Below are positions 48,677-60,045 of a stretch of DNA of 64,000 nucleotides, piece by piece. The stretch comes from Glycine soja. Taxonomy: Eukaryota; Streptophyta; Magnoliopsida; Fabales; Fabaceae. The translations under genes were made by a program, and so were the position numbers. The stretch's first letter is position 1; each line of letters starts with the position of its first letter. The DNA is taken from the NCBI RefSeq assembly GCF_004193775.1, contig NC_041008.1, forward strand, positions 9,254,731-9,318,730, given 5' to 3'. The notes below the pieces were generated by a model. The model had not been told where the DNA came from and did no database searches. It saw only the letters and a program-made list of their open reading frames with translations.

Positions 48677-49850
48677 ATGACCATGACAGACAACAATACT
48701 CTCCGTCAACTTCAAGCCCACATCACAAACATGGAACGTCGTCAAAAGGAGGAACTTAGAAAATTGAAAGTCGATCGCAATGAGTTGGAGGCTCATGTGA
48801 AACGCCCCTAAGGGGGCGAACACTCCACCCACAAGATCAACGAGGGCACCCAGGGTGAATCGCATCCCCATTAGACCAACAATACCCTAGACGACCACAA
48901 CATCTCGCATGTACATCGCCATGAAGCACGGATGACTCATCGACATCCTTTTGTCAATCGTATCATGGAGGTCGACCTGTCTTTAGGTTGGAAGCTGCTC
49001 AACTTGGAGCGTTATGATGAAACTATCGATCCAAACGAACACCTGGACATATTCCTCACCCAAGCTAATCTCTACACCAATGATGATGTGATCCTATGTA
49101 GAGTCTTCCCAATGTCCCTTAAAAGGGTGGCATTGACATGGTATGAAGGACTCCCTCCTCGGTCCATTGACAGTTTCAACACCCTTGTCGAACGCTTTAG
49201 TTCCCAGTATGCAACGAGTCGGTCACACCATTTGACATCTGCAGCCTTGGCTAGTTACGCTAGGCAGATGAGAAGTCATTTCTCAAATTTATGGACAAGT
49301 TCATTCGAATCACTTTCCAAATCAAGAATCTCAATCCTTAGGTGGCGTTACATTCCATGTCGCTGGCCCTGCGACTTGGGAAGGTTGCCAACAGTTTGTG
49401 CAAGAAACCTCCTAATAGCATGGATGAGTTACAGGAATGAGCCAAGGGTTACATTCATATGGAAGAAATGTCAAGGTTCAAAAATGAAGTCGAACAAGCT
49501 GAACAAAAAAGGGAGAAAGGTGAAAGTAGCACAAGGATTGACTCACACAAGTTGGACAAGCGGCACAAATCAAACAAATGTCAGCCTCTTCTGAGGGGAC
49601 CCAGGTACGAGCATTACACACCCTTAACAACAAGTCGAGCCACCATCCTTAAAAAAGCCTTTAACATAGAGGTACCCATACAACTACTCGCCCTACCTCC
49701 TCATAGATCTGGGCTTGACAAAACAAAGCACTATAGATACCATCGCAATCATGGCCACAATACTAAAGATTGTTAGGCCCTTAAAGACAAGATAGAGGAA
49801 CTCATACATGTCGAATATCTAGCCTAGTTCGTAAAAAAGCCCGATGACAA
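48677..49850 (+). pseudogene. gypsy gag, interrupted
   Basis: Starts near MTMTDNNTLRQLQAHITNME, a typical N-terminal coiled segment, then a stop after AHVKRP and further stops to 48932. The retrotrans_gag core follows: MEVDLSLGWKLLNLERYDET, NEHLDIFLTQANLYT, RVFPMSLKRVALTWYEGLPP, SFNTLVERFSSQYATS. A frame change near 49280-49450 leads to a Lys-rich linker and the zinc knuckle HYRYHRNHGHNTKDC, where the first Cys of the expected motif is replaced by Tyr. A TAG directly follows, at a position where the family normally has Trp. Confidence 0.85.
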
Positions 49851-50212
49851 CCGAATTGGAGACAAGTTCGGGGGGGCATAGGGACGACCATCATATAAGC
49901 CGAGTTGTTGATAGAATAAGAGGTCAAACAGAGGAGAAAGGGAGATAGAGGTGCCACCTACAAAGGCATGAACGTCAACCTTAGCAAGAGCAAGAAGACG
50001 AACCCGCCCAACAGATTAGAGGTGTAATCAACACCATTGCAGGCGGATTTTCTTATTGAGGGTTATCTAGCGAGTCCCGAAAGCATCACTTCCACACCAT
50101 CAGTTAAATTGACGTCAACTACATCGACATATAGCCATCAAGAAGCCTTCCTTCCATAACCTTTACTGGCAGATATTTCAAAGACATCAACCCCATTAAC
50201 CAGGATGACTCA

Positions 50213-50455
50213 ATGGCCTTTTCCATTGTCATCACCAATTTCATTGTGTCTAAAGTCCTTGTCGACCAAGGTAGTTCCACATATACACTTTATTGGAAGA
50301 CATTTCAAAGGCTTGAAGTCCAACCTAGCACAATTCAACTGCACTATGGACCACTCCTTGGTTTTGCTGGAGAGAAAGTGGAAACTAGAGGTTATGTAGA
50401 CCTAATGACCACCTTTGGTCAGGGAAAATTCTCACGAAGTTTCACTGTAAGGTAG
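50213..50455 (+). pseudogene. gypsy aspartic protease
   Basis: Open frame containing FIVSKVLVDQGSSTYTLYW. The active-site triad is in the D-Q-G-S form common in plant Tat/Ogre-type proteases. Downstream GPLLGFAGEKVETRGYVDL matches the flap-to-C-terminal portion. It is cut by a TAG at 50453-50455, just before the usual VDRKQAPY-like linker to the reverse transcriptase. Confidence 0.8.
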
Positions 50456-50837
50456 ACCGGAAGCAGGCCCCCGATAATGGTATGCTGAAAGCTTGAAGGT
50501 GGCATCTTATCCTCCCATCAAAGAGCTAGGAAAGCCTCATCCCACCTCTAGTGGCAATGACAATCAAGTCATGATCATGGACGAAGAATCCCCAATAAAG
50601 ACCCTGACCGTTTATGAAACAACTAGAGGGAATCAAGATGAAATAGTTGACATAGACTTGCATGATGACATTGTTGATAGAGGCCCAAAACCAATTGAAG
50701 AGCTCGTCAAGCTGTAGCTTGGACCAAAACCTGGACATTGCACTCAGCTCAATAGGGACCTCACCAGTCCCGAACATAGACATGTAGCTGAAGCCCTACA
50801 AAGGAATGTAGATTTATTCACATGGAAATCATTTGAT

Positions 50838-51911
50838 ATGTCAGGTATCCATCCTAGCATCATATGCCACAAATTGGTCATCTGTCCTCAAGCCAAACCA
50901 GTCTCACAAAAGAAGAGAAAGATGGAAGAAGAACGACGAAAGGTGGTCAGTGAAGAGATTGACAAGTTTCTGAAGGCTCAGTTTATCAGAGAGGTCAAAT
51001 ATTCGACTTGGCCAACCAATGTTGTCATGGTAAAGAAGGCCAATGGGAAATGGCGTATGTGCACTAACTACACTGGTCTTAACAAGGCATGCCCAAGAGC
51101 GCATATCCTTTGCCCAACATCAACAGGATTGTGGATGGTGCGTCCGACTTCCAATTATTGAGCTTCTTGGTCGCTTATTTAGGGTACAACCAAATCAGGA
51201 TGCACCTTCCAGATGAAGAAAAGAATGCCTACATAACTGAAGTCGCCAATTTTTGTTACAAAGTCATGCCTTTTGGGCTCAAGAATGCAGGGGCTACATA
51301 CCAAAGGTTCATTGACCAAGTCTTTAAACAACAGATAGGCCAAAATGTAGAGATCTGTATGGATGACATGGTCGCAAAGTCTCACATGTGGTCCAACATG
51401 TAGCAAATTTGGAAGAAGTGTTTAGAGAGATTTGTAGGTATGACATGCACCTTAATTTTGAAAAGTGCACCTTTGGGATTGGTGGCGGAACATTCCTGGG
51501 CTTCATATTCACACATGGGGAATCAAAGCCAGCCCTAACAAGTGTACAACGATACTAGAAATGCACAGTCCAACCAATGTTGGAGAAGCTCAGAAGCTGA
51601 ATGGTAGATTGATGTCTTTATCTAGGTTCCTCTTGAAGCTTGTGGAGAAGGCGAGCCAATTCAACAAGCTACTTCGGAAAATTGAGTTATTCCTATGGTA
51701 CAAGGCATGTGAGCAAGCCTTCTTAGAATTCGAGAAGACTATCGTGACACTGCCAGTTTTGAGTCGACCAAAACCAAGAGTACCCCTGCTTCTTTACCTT
51801 TTTGTAGCTGAGGAGGCCATAAGCTTAGCCCTCGTCCAGGAAGATGGAAAACACCAAATACCCATATATTTTGTTAGTTGTGTCCTTCATAACGCTAAGA
51901 AGCGATACTAG
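50838..51911 (+). pseudogene. gypsy reverse transcriptase, frameshifted, altered catalytic motif
   Basis: First frame: EEIDKFLKAQFIREVKYSTW, PTNVVMVKKANGKWRMC. After a frame change near 51090: AYPLPNINRIVDGASDFQLL, ITEVANFCYKVMPFGLKNAG, ATYQRFIDQVF, then the catalytic block ICMDDMVAKS. Most plant gypsy RTs have VYVDDM there, so the two Asp are kept but the flanking residues are changed. A third frame from 51465 carries the thumb and connection (NGRLMSLSRFLLKLVEKASQ, FLWYKACEQAF) up to a TAG at 51909-51911. At least two frameshifts and several stops make it non-functional. Confidence 0.88.
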
Positions 51912-52054
51912 ATGATTGAGAAAGTAGCACTGACACACATAATCTTTACTCGACACCTCAAGCCATACTTTTAGAGTCATTAGATCATTACCAAGATGGA
52001 CCACCCCATCAAGAAAGTGTTGAGAAAGCCTGAGATGGTAGGAAGAATGGTAGC

Positions 52055-52393
52055 GTGATCTATAAATTGTCAGAATTTGATCTCCAATTTGAGCCTTGCG
52101 ACCCTATGAAAACCCAGTTCATGGCAGACTTTGTAGCAAAATTTGTTGGCAATGTCCATGTCACCCCAGATTGGTGGAATCTTTATGTGGATAATGTGTC
52201 CAATGTTCAAGGAAGTGGTACATGCATCATCCTTAAAGGACCCAACAATGTTACATTGGGGCAGGCCCTTAAAGTTTATTTCAGGGAATCAAACAACCAG
52301 GTCAAATATGAAGCACTCATAGTAGGCCTAAAACTGGCAAAAGAAGTTGGTGCAAGGAAACTCAAGTGCTACAGTGACTCACAACTTGTATAG
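52055..52393 (+). pseudogene. gypsy RNase H, active-site Glu replaced
   Basis: Frame with WWNLYVDNVSNVQGSGTC, SNNQVKYEALIVGLKLAKEV and LKCYSDSQLV. The family pattern is VDGSSN ... NNQAEYEAL ... SDSQLV. Here the first Asp is present but the next residue is Asn, and the catalytic Glu of the AEYEAL block is Lys (VKYEAL). The frame ends at TAG right after SDSQLV. Confidence 0.85.
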
Positions 52394-52739
52394 GGATAGG
52401 TTTCAAACTAATATCATGCCAAGGAGGTAGTGTTGCTTAGATACTATCATGTCGTAAAGACCCTTGTCGATAATTTCAATTGCTTTGAGATGTACCACAT
52501 ACCAAGGGAAAGCAACATTGGGACATACTTGCTCTCTAAGTTGGCAAGCACTAAAAAGATTAGACACCTTCAAAACCATCATCCAGGAGACACTCCAAGC
52601 ACAAACCATAGACACCAAGGAGGTCATGGAAGGAGAAAAGGATGAACCAGACTGGTTGACCCCTTATAAGAATTTCTTTAGTCAAGGCGTGTTACCACTA
52701 AATGAAAATGAAGCCCGACGCCTGAAAAGGAAGACTAAT

Positions 52740-53889
52740 TACTATGTCATCCTTGATGACAAACTTTTTTAAAAAAAGGCTGACAACACCCTTACTCAAG
52801 TGCCTGAACAACCAACAAGCGGACTACATCATGTGAGAGTTGCATGAAGGAATCTACGACCTTCATAAGGGGGGATGCTCCCTGGCAACCAGGGTAGTGC
52901 ATGCCGACTACTATTGGTTGACACTCAAGGTTGACGCTCTCGACTTCACAAGGAGGTACATATGATGTTTAGAATTTGCAGATGTTCCGCGCACACCTCT
53001 CGATAACCTCCACAGCTTAAGCTCCCTTTGGCCATTTTCCATGTGAGAAATGGACATACTAGAGCCATTTCCAAAAGCCCCAAGACAAATCAAGTTCTTA
53101 TTGGTCACCATTCACTATTTCACTAAGTGGATCGAGGCAAGGCCATTGCGAGAAATTTCAACCAACGAGGTAGAGAAGTTCACTTGGAAACACCTCATAT
53201 GCGTATATGGTCTTCTTTACGCCATTATCATTGAAAATAAAACCCAATTCAAAGCTTAAACCTATGAAGAATTCTTGTCAAGGTTAGGTGTCAAGCACCT
53301 TGTGACTTTTGCCGAACATCCCCAGACAACTGGCCAAGTAGAGGCAACAAACAAGTTTATCCTTAAAGCGCTCCGCACGAGATTTTACAAGTCCAAGGGT
53401 TTGTTGAAGGAGGAACTCCCCAATATACTTTGAGCTTATCATTGTTCACCTCAGACAACGACTAACGTGACCCCTTTGCACCTTACATACAACACATATG
53501 CCACGATCCCTATCGAAGTCAGGGAACCACTAACAATAAGGTTTTTTTTCCAGGCACAACAGAACGAAGAAAATATACGGGTGGAATTAGAGATAAAGGA
53601 CGAAGTTTAAGAGATGGTCAGAATCAAGGAAGAGGCCACCAAGCTCCGAGCATGATGAAAATTCAATACCAAGGTCTAACCTCAAGCTTTTCAACCTGGC
53701 AACCTAGTGTGGCAAGTTCGAGGTAAAGCAAGGAAAGACCCCTGAGCAAGAAAGTTAGGGCCCAACTAGGAAGGCCCATTTATGGTCATTGCAAGCTTAG
53801 ACAACAGAGCATACAGACCACAAGAACCAGATGGAAAAGCAATTCTAAGAACATGGAATGCTACCCATCTAAAATTTTATTTCAGTTGA
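52740..53889 (+). pseudogene. gypsy integrase, catalytic Asp residues lost
   Basis: N-terminal zinc-finger region remnants (LHEGIYDLHKGGCSLATRVV, HADYYW), then the core MDILEPFPKAPRQIKFLLVT, IHYFTKWIEARPLREIS, YGLLYAIIIENKTQFKA, and EHPQTTGQVEATNKFILKAL. Family integrases have DYFTKW and TDNGTQF; here they read HYFTKW and IENKTQF, so both catalytic Asp are substituted, while the Glu of GQVEA is kept. The C-terminal part (FQPGNLVWQVRGKARKDP, EGPFMVIASLDNRAY, AILRTWNATHLKFYF) is recognisable despite multiple stops. The last recognisable codons end near 53889. Confidence 0.88.
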
Positions 53890-54091
53890 TCTATAATAAG
53901 GCCAGGTGTTGTACTCTTTTTCCTACTCAAGTTTTTCTCCCCAAAAGAGAAAAATCAGGGTTTGGGCTTGAGAAGTTTTAACAACACACACCTGGGGGAT
54001 GAAGGGAACTTGTACTCAAATTATCAAATTAAATAAAATCCCCCCTCCCTTTAGTCTTTACTATTTTCCTAATGCATATAGTGACTTCATA

Positions 54092-54575
54092 AAGGCTCGT
54101 CAAATCCAAGGTCTTCCCTTGGTGAGTCTCGACAAACCCAAGATGAACGCGTCTCTGGTCAGATCTCCAAGGCTTGTCAAACCAAAGGTCCGCCATAGGT
54201 GAGTCTCAACAAACCTAGGAATAATGCGCCCCTGGTTGAATCTCTAAGGCTCATCAAACCCAAGCTTTGCCCTTGGTGAGTATCGTCGAATCTCCAAGGC
54301 TCGTTAAACCTAAGGTCTGCCCTTGGTGAGTCTAGTCGAATCTCCAAGGCTAGTCAAACCCAAGGTCCATCCTCTGTGAGTCTGGTTGAATCTCTAAGGC
54401 TCATCAAACCCAAGGTTCGCCTTTGGTGATTCTCGTCGAATCTCCAAGGCTCGTCAAACCCAAGGTCCCCCCTTAGTGAGTCTTGCCAAATTCAGGACGA
54501 ACGCATCCTTGGTTGAAACTTTAGAGGCTCGACAAACCCAAGGTCCACCCTTGGTGAGCCTCTCTGTTACCAAAT
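54092..54575 (+). repeat. Minisatellite with two unit lengths inside the gypsy element
   Basis: About eight head-to-tail units begin AAGGCTCGTCAAACCCAAGG and contain TGCCCTTGGTGAGTCT. Units 1, 2 and 7 are about 78 bp and include an extra ACAAACCCAGGATGAACGCG-like insert; units 3-6 are 50 bp and lack it. The last is partial. It lies between the integrase end and the antisense frames. Confidence 0.9.
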
Positions 54576-55040
54576 TTCGTCTCTACATGAACCTAAGACA
54601 CACTCTTGGTAAATTCATTCCTATGAAACTATAATGGGCCTAGTCAAGGTTTAGATTAAACACTTGTTAGTTTAACGTACCACCCAAGTAAATCCCTACG
54701 ACTTTGGGCAAAAAGCTCCATAAGCGAAAAAAGGAACATTACTAGATTGATTGGCAAGACCTTCAATCAAGTTGGAATCAAACCCGAGATGATCAAGACG
54801 TTATCTTGTTCCTTATTTCATATAAGCTTTTCAAGTAGGGCAAGATCATGCCCACCACAAAGGATCACTCTTATTAAAGGCCAAACATGACAACATGCAA
54901 GTAAAATCATGAAATAGCAAGTTAATGGCAATTATAAAAAGGAAGTGCATTAAAAATAAGAAATATTGTCAAAGTTACAAGGCCAATGCATCCACAAAAT
55001 CAACAAAATAAAGCAAGAGACAAATCAAAGGAAACACGAC

Positions 55041-55625
55041 CTAAACATTGGCCTCATCATTTTCTTCTTCGCCGACGTTCTTCTCCTCCCCAACAACAAT
55101 ATCTTCCTTGTCAAGCAATTCACCATCCTTAATATCCTTAGATGGGTCAAAAAGACCTAAGTCGAGACCCTCAATGAAGAACTTGGCTTGGTTGATGGCC
55201 TTAAAGAACTCTTTCTTGTGCTGCTCCATGACTTCCTTTTTAAACATTAAGAGCTCCTCCCCTGGCTCCTTATTTGCTTCTTTCTCCTTAGCTGCTTCAA
55301 GCTCAGACTCTTTCATCTTATTCTGGAGGGCGGACATAGTAAGCTCTGTTTCTTTTAGTTGGGCTTGGAGGTTAGCAATTACCTTGGCAGATTCGGCCAC
55401 TATCGCAATAAGTTTTTCTTTCTTTTCAGTAGTGTGCTCCACCTTGCTTGCCAAATCATTCTTCTCCTTTAACAAACCTTGATAGCATTCAAGCACCTTG
55501 TCACCGTCCAATCTTGTGCTTGCTAATTTAGCGAAGACATCATTAACTCTAGACAACAATTGGTAGTTGAACCTAGTAGCTTCAACAAGGGTGACCGTGA
55601 CACTGGCTACTTTGGGATGCTCCAC
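55041..55625 (-). pseudogene. Antisense frame of the gypsy element, coiled-coil protein
   Basis: A 194-codon open frame on the strand opposite to gag-pol. It contains long heptad-rich Glu/Lys/Leu stretches (EKKEKLIAIVAESAKVIANL, QAQLKETELTMSALQNKM) and an acidic C-terminus. It is the C-terminal part of a larger broken antisense coding region extending back to 57950. Antisense ORFs in this position are known for Retand/Tat-lineage elements. No enzymatic motif is seen. Confidence 0.65.
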
Positions 55626-55862
55626 CCACTACACAATTTGAGCAATAACCTTCCATTTGTTGACCTTAGCTTCTAAAGATGTAATTTTGTTCAAAGCTTT
55701 CTTATGTCTTTACTCATTTTCCTCTAAGGTAGCCAAACTTCGTTGAAGGATGACCTTGGCAACATTGGTCGAGTTTTGTACCTTGACTGACCAAATGAGG
55801 TTTTGGTCAAAACGGGACACAAAGTATGTAGGAATCCTCATCTTAGGTCTATAGCACAAGCT

Positions 55863-57950
55863 TCATATTGAATTTGTATCATGAGAAGTGTATACATGGT
55901 TTAGTGAGACACTTGGATGTGAAAAAGAGGAAGACATTGTCGAAGGTAAGATAATTGGAGCTGAAGGTTGCAAGGCCGGGGAAGAAGGAGGCAGGCTCAC
56001 CAAGACATTTGCTATCATCACACCAACACTTAGCAATGCCAAGGGAGTTGATGCAACCAGAGTAGTGGAAGAAGGGGCAGCAATTGCCTGAATCAAACGA
56101 GAAGAAGGCCCAAAAGAATAAAAAATAATTGCAAAAGCAACAACAGCTTGAGTAGCCAACAAGGTTGAAGGTGGACCTTGGGACCTGGTAGGGGAAGGAC
56201 GGCTCGAGCCGGACATCAACCCAGTAGCCTGCTTTAGAGCTTGAAGAATAAAGGGGGCCCTAGACTTCTTGCGCTGACCAGACTCCCCAACCCCTTCACT
56301 GCACTTACTTTTGGTTGCCAAAGGTGGAAGCATGTCGAGTGTAACCTTGACATTTTCATCCTCACCAGCTTTGGAAGCTCAAGAAAGGTCAATTCTGGAA
56401 ATGATGTGCCTCTTTGCTTGAAAGAAGTCTCATAAATGATGGGGGGACGAGGAGGCACATCATTTCCAGCAGGTCCAATCTGCTTTACCAAGGGCTACCA
56501 TTCAAAATTGCGTATTGTGTCTGCAAAGACAAATGAAAACATAGAAAATGTAAGAAAAGACGAAGTTATACCGAACAAACAAAAAAAAGGAAAGATACTT
56601 TACCATTCAGAATAGAAAGGGGGTTGGCTGCCACAGGTAAAGACAGGATGGCTCATGGGTCAAGAAAGGTTGGCACTCATTCCAAGATAGCCTTGTCCGT
56701 CCCCTTCTCCGGAGACATCAGACACTCATTAAAGGACTTGAACCTCGTGAGGTTTGATTGCCAGTAAAAGTGGAAATGAGGTTCCTTATTCCCATCATGC
56801 ATCAGTGGCAACCCGTCAACAATGACGTTGGTTGCCTTGACCTTGAAGAAATATTCCTTGAAACTCTGAAATAGGTTCAAGTCAAACTTGAACATTTTCT
56901 TAGACACGTTGTTCAATGGCACCCAACCAATCTTCCCAATCAGCTTCATTTGAAATAAGTAATAGAACACGGGCACGCTGGGCCTTATCTTGAAGAATGG
57001 ACATAGGACCTCAAAGGCCCTCACCATTACCCAATTGTTGAAGTTGAGAAGGTGCCACATTTAAGCGCCATAGCAAGGCACACTAGAAGGTGTTCAGTGG
57101 AAGGGTCAAATTCAAAACCTCAAATAGACATTAAAGAAGGGTAGACATCCTAGGGCAGTGCACATGAACGGAAACTCATCTTTCCTGCAAACCTAGACAA
57201 TCATTTTGAGAGAGTCGTCCAGTTTGGCTAGCTCTAGTTGGCGTGACAGAGCCCCGACTCCTACAGAGAACATTATTGAGGAGTAATAATTCAGGACATC
57301 ATCCCTCACCCATTCGTAACCAACAATGAAGGGAGGAGACAAGGGCATTCTGAAACTATGGCTAAGCCTATTGTGGGGCAAAACCTAGCGTCACCACTGT
57401 CACTCCTTCCTGTTGCCATTGAAGGGGAAAAAGGAAGGATTATAGTGACAAGGATAGGCTCTTTGTCTACAGGAGTAGTAGAAGGCCTTACCTTCTCGCG
57501 GGGTTCAGAGCTGCCCTCACCAACATGGTGCGAGTCCATCAACCTCTCGAAGGAGAAGGACCCATTGTTGGAAGATTTATGGCATACCTCCTTCGATGAG
57601 GAATCACCTATTGAAATGACCTCTCGTTCTACTAGGATTTGATGGATGGAGCCCCTAGAATCGCTTCCACCCATACTCAAAGTAGAATCCGAAAAAAAAA
57701 GACATGGTAGAATAGGGGAATGCACCTTGAAAATAATCAGAGGAAGGAAGAAGTGTAGAGGCAAAAAAAAAAAAACTCTGGGCACGACGAACACAACAAC
57801 CAATTGCAAAGCTCTAAAATGATTGAGAAAATATGAATGGGTACTCAAGTGTGACGGTGACCAAAACCTAACGTACACCCCATTTAAATGAGGTTGTGAC
57901 CTTTCAGCAACTAGCAGGAGTTGAAACGACACCCTAAGAATCTGCACCAC
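55863..57950 (-). pseudogene. Antisense coding region of the gypsy element, Transposase_28-like (PF04195), broken
   Basis: Several minus-strand frames in series. 57381-57193: LSHSFRMPLSPPFIVGYEWV and LNYYSS. 57060-56677: NFNNWVMVRAFEVLCPFF, then VFYYLFQMKLIGKIGWVPL, FDLNLFQSFKEYFFKVK and HFHFYWQSN. 56333-55863: a Ser/Pro/Ala-rich part. The N/W...F/YWQ pattern resembles the family named putative gypsy type transposon (PF04195), which lies in antisense orientation in plant gypsy elements. The pieces are separated by frameshifts and stops. Assignment to PF04195 is from memory of the family pattern. Confidence 0.6.
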
Positions 57951-57959
57951 GACGCAACC

Positions 57960-58090
57960 CCATCAAATCACGTAATGCATCAAATCACTCGCATACTTAA
58001 TTGAGCATCAGAGTCCCATTGCAGGTAGCCCCTTCTCATTCCTCTAGTGGAGGACACATGCAAATCCAACGTAGGAGATTGTGGAACCCA
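57960..58090 (+). repeat. Possible gypsy LTR fragment
   Basis: Contains TTGAGCATCAGAGTCCCATT then GCAGGTAGCCCC, resembling the U5 end of Tat/Ogre LTRs (ttgagcgtcggagtg...gcaggt). Without the partner LTR its limits are uncertain. Confidence 0.45.
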
Positions 58091-58099
58091 ACTTGACAA

Positions 58100-59470
58100 T
58101 GGTCAACTTTGAGGTCAGTTTGCTCTAAATATTGTTAACTATAGAATCCACCTCTTGCTAATTGGCCTGGTGTGATTGATTAGCAATGATTAATTGATGG
58201 TACTTTCATATTTGTATTTTTAAATTAAGTTTGTAAGCTACATAATAAATAATAAATCTTACTTTATTAATAGTTTTATATAAATATGTACTCCTAGTAT
58301 AAATATTCATCAATAAAAAAGACAGGTCATTATCAGAAAAACAAAAAACAAGGATGATGCTGCCACTTAATATACTTTCAACTTGTTAAACTTATATAAA
58401 TGTTCATTTTAAAAAAATGATTTTCATTTATTTAACAATTGATTTTCCATTTTCTTTCCATGTAGTATCATTTGTTGAACCTCTGAATTTGATTAAAGCC
58501 ACTAAGTCTGTATTTAAGTGCATATTTAAAAATTTATTTTATAATATTAGTTTTGGTTAAAGAGTGAATTTAACTTAACAATAATAAATTGTAAAGAAAA
58601 AATATTACAAGAAGGGAAATTAAATTTTGATTTTTATTAAATTTAAAACCTTTTTTCTAAAACAACGAAGTTATAGTATGATGAAACTTAAGAAAAACAT
58701 ACAATAGATTTTTACAGGAAAGATTAGAAGATAGTTACAAATCTTTTTAAAACAGAAAATTTTTCAAAAGCAAAGATCAAATTGAAATCCTAGGTTAGTT
58801 TAAAAACGAAGGAGATAATAAATATAATAAAACATAAAGAATTTATACTAGTTCTTCTCAACTATCGAGATTATGTCTAGTTCTTGATAAATCACAAAGT
58901 TTCACTAACATCAATAAGTGACAAGTATTTATCACTGTCACTTATAGTTCCTTAACTCAACTTTTGCATCAAGCTTATTACAACCAATATTCTTTGTCCT
59001 ACCAAGCGACTGTTGACTCTAACACAAATCAACACTTAGTCTTTTCTTAAAATGAATACTAGGGATAACATTAAATAATGATTTTAGATTTTCAAGGATT
59101 ACAAATATTTATAGGTACTAAAATTAAACTTCACTCATTTTACAAGGGCTATAAATAGTGATTTCAAAATTTAAATTGATGAAAAATAAATAAATATTTT
59201 TAAAGGGACCAAAATAAAAAAAACTCAAAAGTCACTCATTTTATAATAACTAAATACATATTTAATCCAATAATTTATACTAATATTCACATTACACATG
59301 TATAAATAATTTCAATGGTTGTAATGGAAAAACAATTTTAACCGCATGCAGGAACCAAGCTTTTTATTTTTATTTTTTATACATGGAGTGAAATAAAAGG
59401 CCAAACTCAAATTATCATGCAAAATTTAACATAATTGTTATGTTTTTTAAATATGTTGACAAAAATTTGA
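58100..59470. other. AT-rich spacer
   Basis: No gene, RNA or structured repeat recognised. Confidence 0.55.
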
Positions 59471-60045
59471 TTATGCATGTGAAAAAAAGATCTGTGTTAG
59501 CAGAAATAGAACTCCAATGATCCTTCCTTTTTCCACAAATGACTTAGTTAAAAGAAGGAAACATAACAGAGCCCTATAAAAAATGTGGGTAGAAATTATA
59601 AAAAACGTGGTTAGAAATTTTCATTAGAGGCGGATCATAATTGTCAAAATAAATTATCTTGTTAAGCATAAAAATACTAGATTATCTTATATAAAAGATT
59701 GAAAAATATCTCAGTACTTTCTTTTTCATTGCAAATTTTGGATTATTTTTCTTTTGCAATCCTTATTATATAATGATTTTTTAAATTTCCATTTTCCATA
59801 ATTTATCTTTTTAAATAAAAAAACCCAAATTACAAATCTAAACCTGTGGCGTCCTCCAATAGGAGCCCTGAAAATCGTATCCTGCACATGCTCATATTGG
59901 CCTGATTACGGAAGAAAATATTGAAAACAACTTGTGCTTATACATAAAATTAAAATTGAAATCATGTCAACTTGTGATTATTAAAATCAAAAGCAACTAA
60001 AATCGAAAACAACTTATGATTAAAATAAAGATGAGTTTGTTTAAA
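59471..60045 (+). repeat. Segmental direct repeat, copy 1
   Basis: Matches 61501-62690 in order: ATGCATGTGAAAAA, ACTCCAATGATCCTTC, GCCCTATAAA, AAATTATCTT, TTTGCAATCCTTA, then a well conserved block with GTCCTCCAATAGGAGCCCTG and GGCCTGATTACGGAAGAA, ending GATGAGTTTGTTTAAA. It lacks the 645-bp insertion present in copy 2. Confidence 0.88.

Larger units (their letters stand above)
48600..58090 (+). mobile_element. Decayed Ty3/gypsy retrotransposon of the Tat/Ogre type
   Basis: Order on the plus strand: gag (48677 on), protease, reverse transcriptase, RNase H, integrase (to about 53889), a polypurine-like GGGGGATGAAGGG near 53994, a minisatellite (54092-54575), a 3' region with long antisense frames (55041-57950), and an LTR-like end (57960-58090). 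The order PR-RT-RH-INT is that of Ty3/gypsy; a long 3' region with antisense frames is known in the Tat lineage. No 5' LTR or primer-binding site was found before gag, so the element is 5'-truncated near 48600. Many in-frame stops replace Gln or Trp codons, as expected from cytosine deamination of methylated DNA. Confidence 0.88.
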
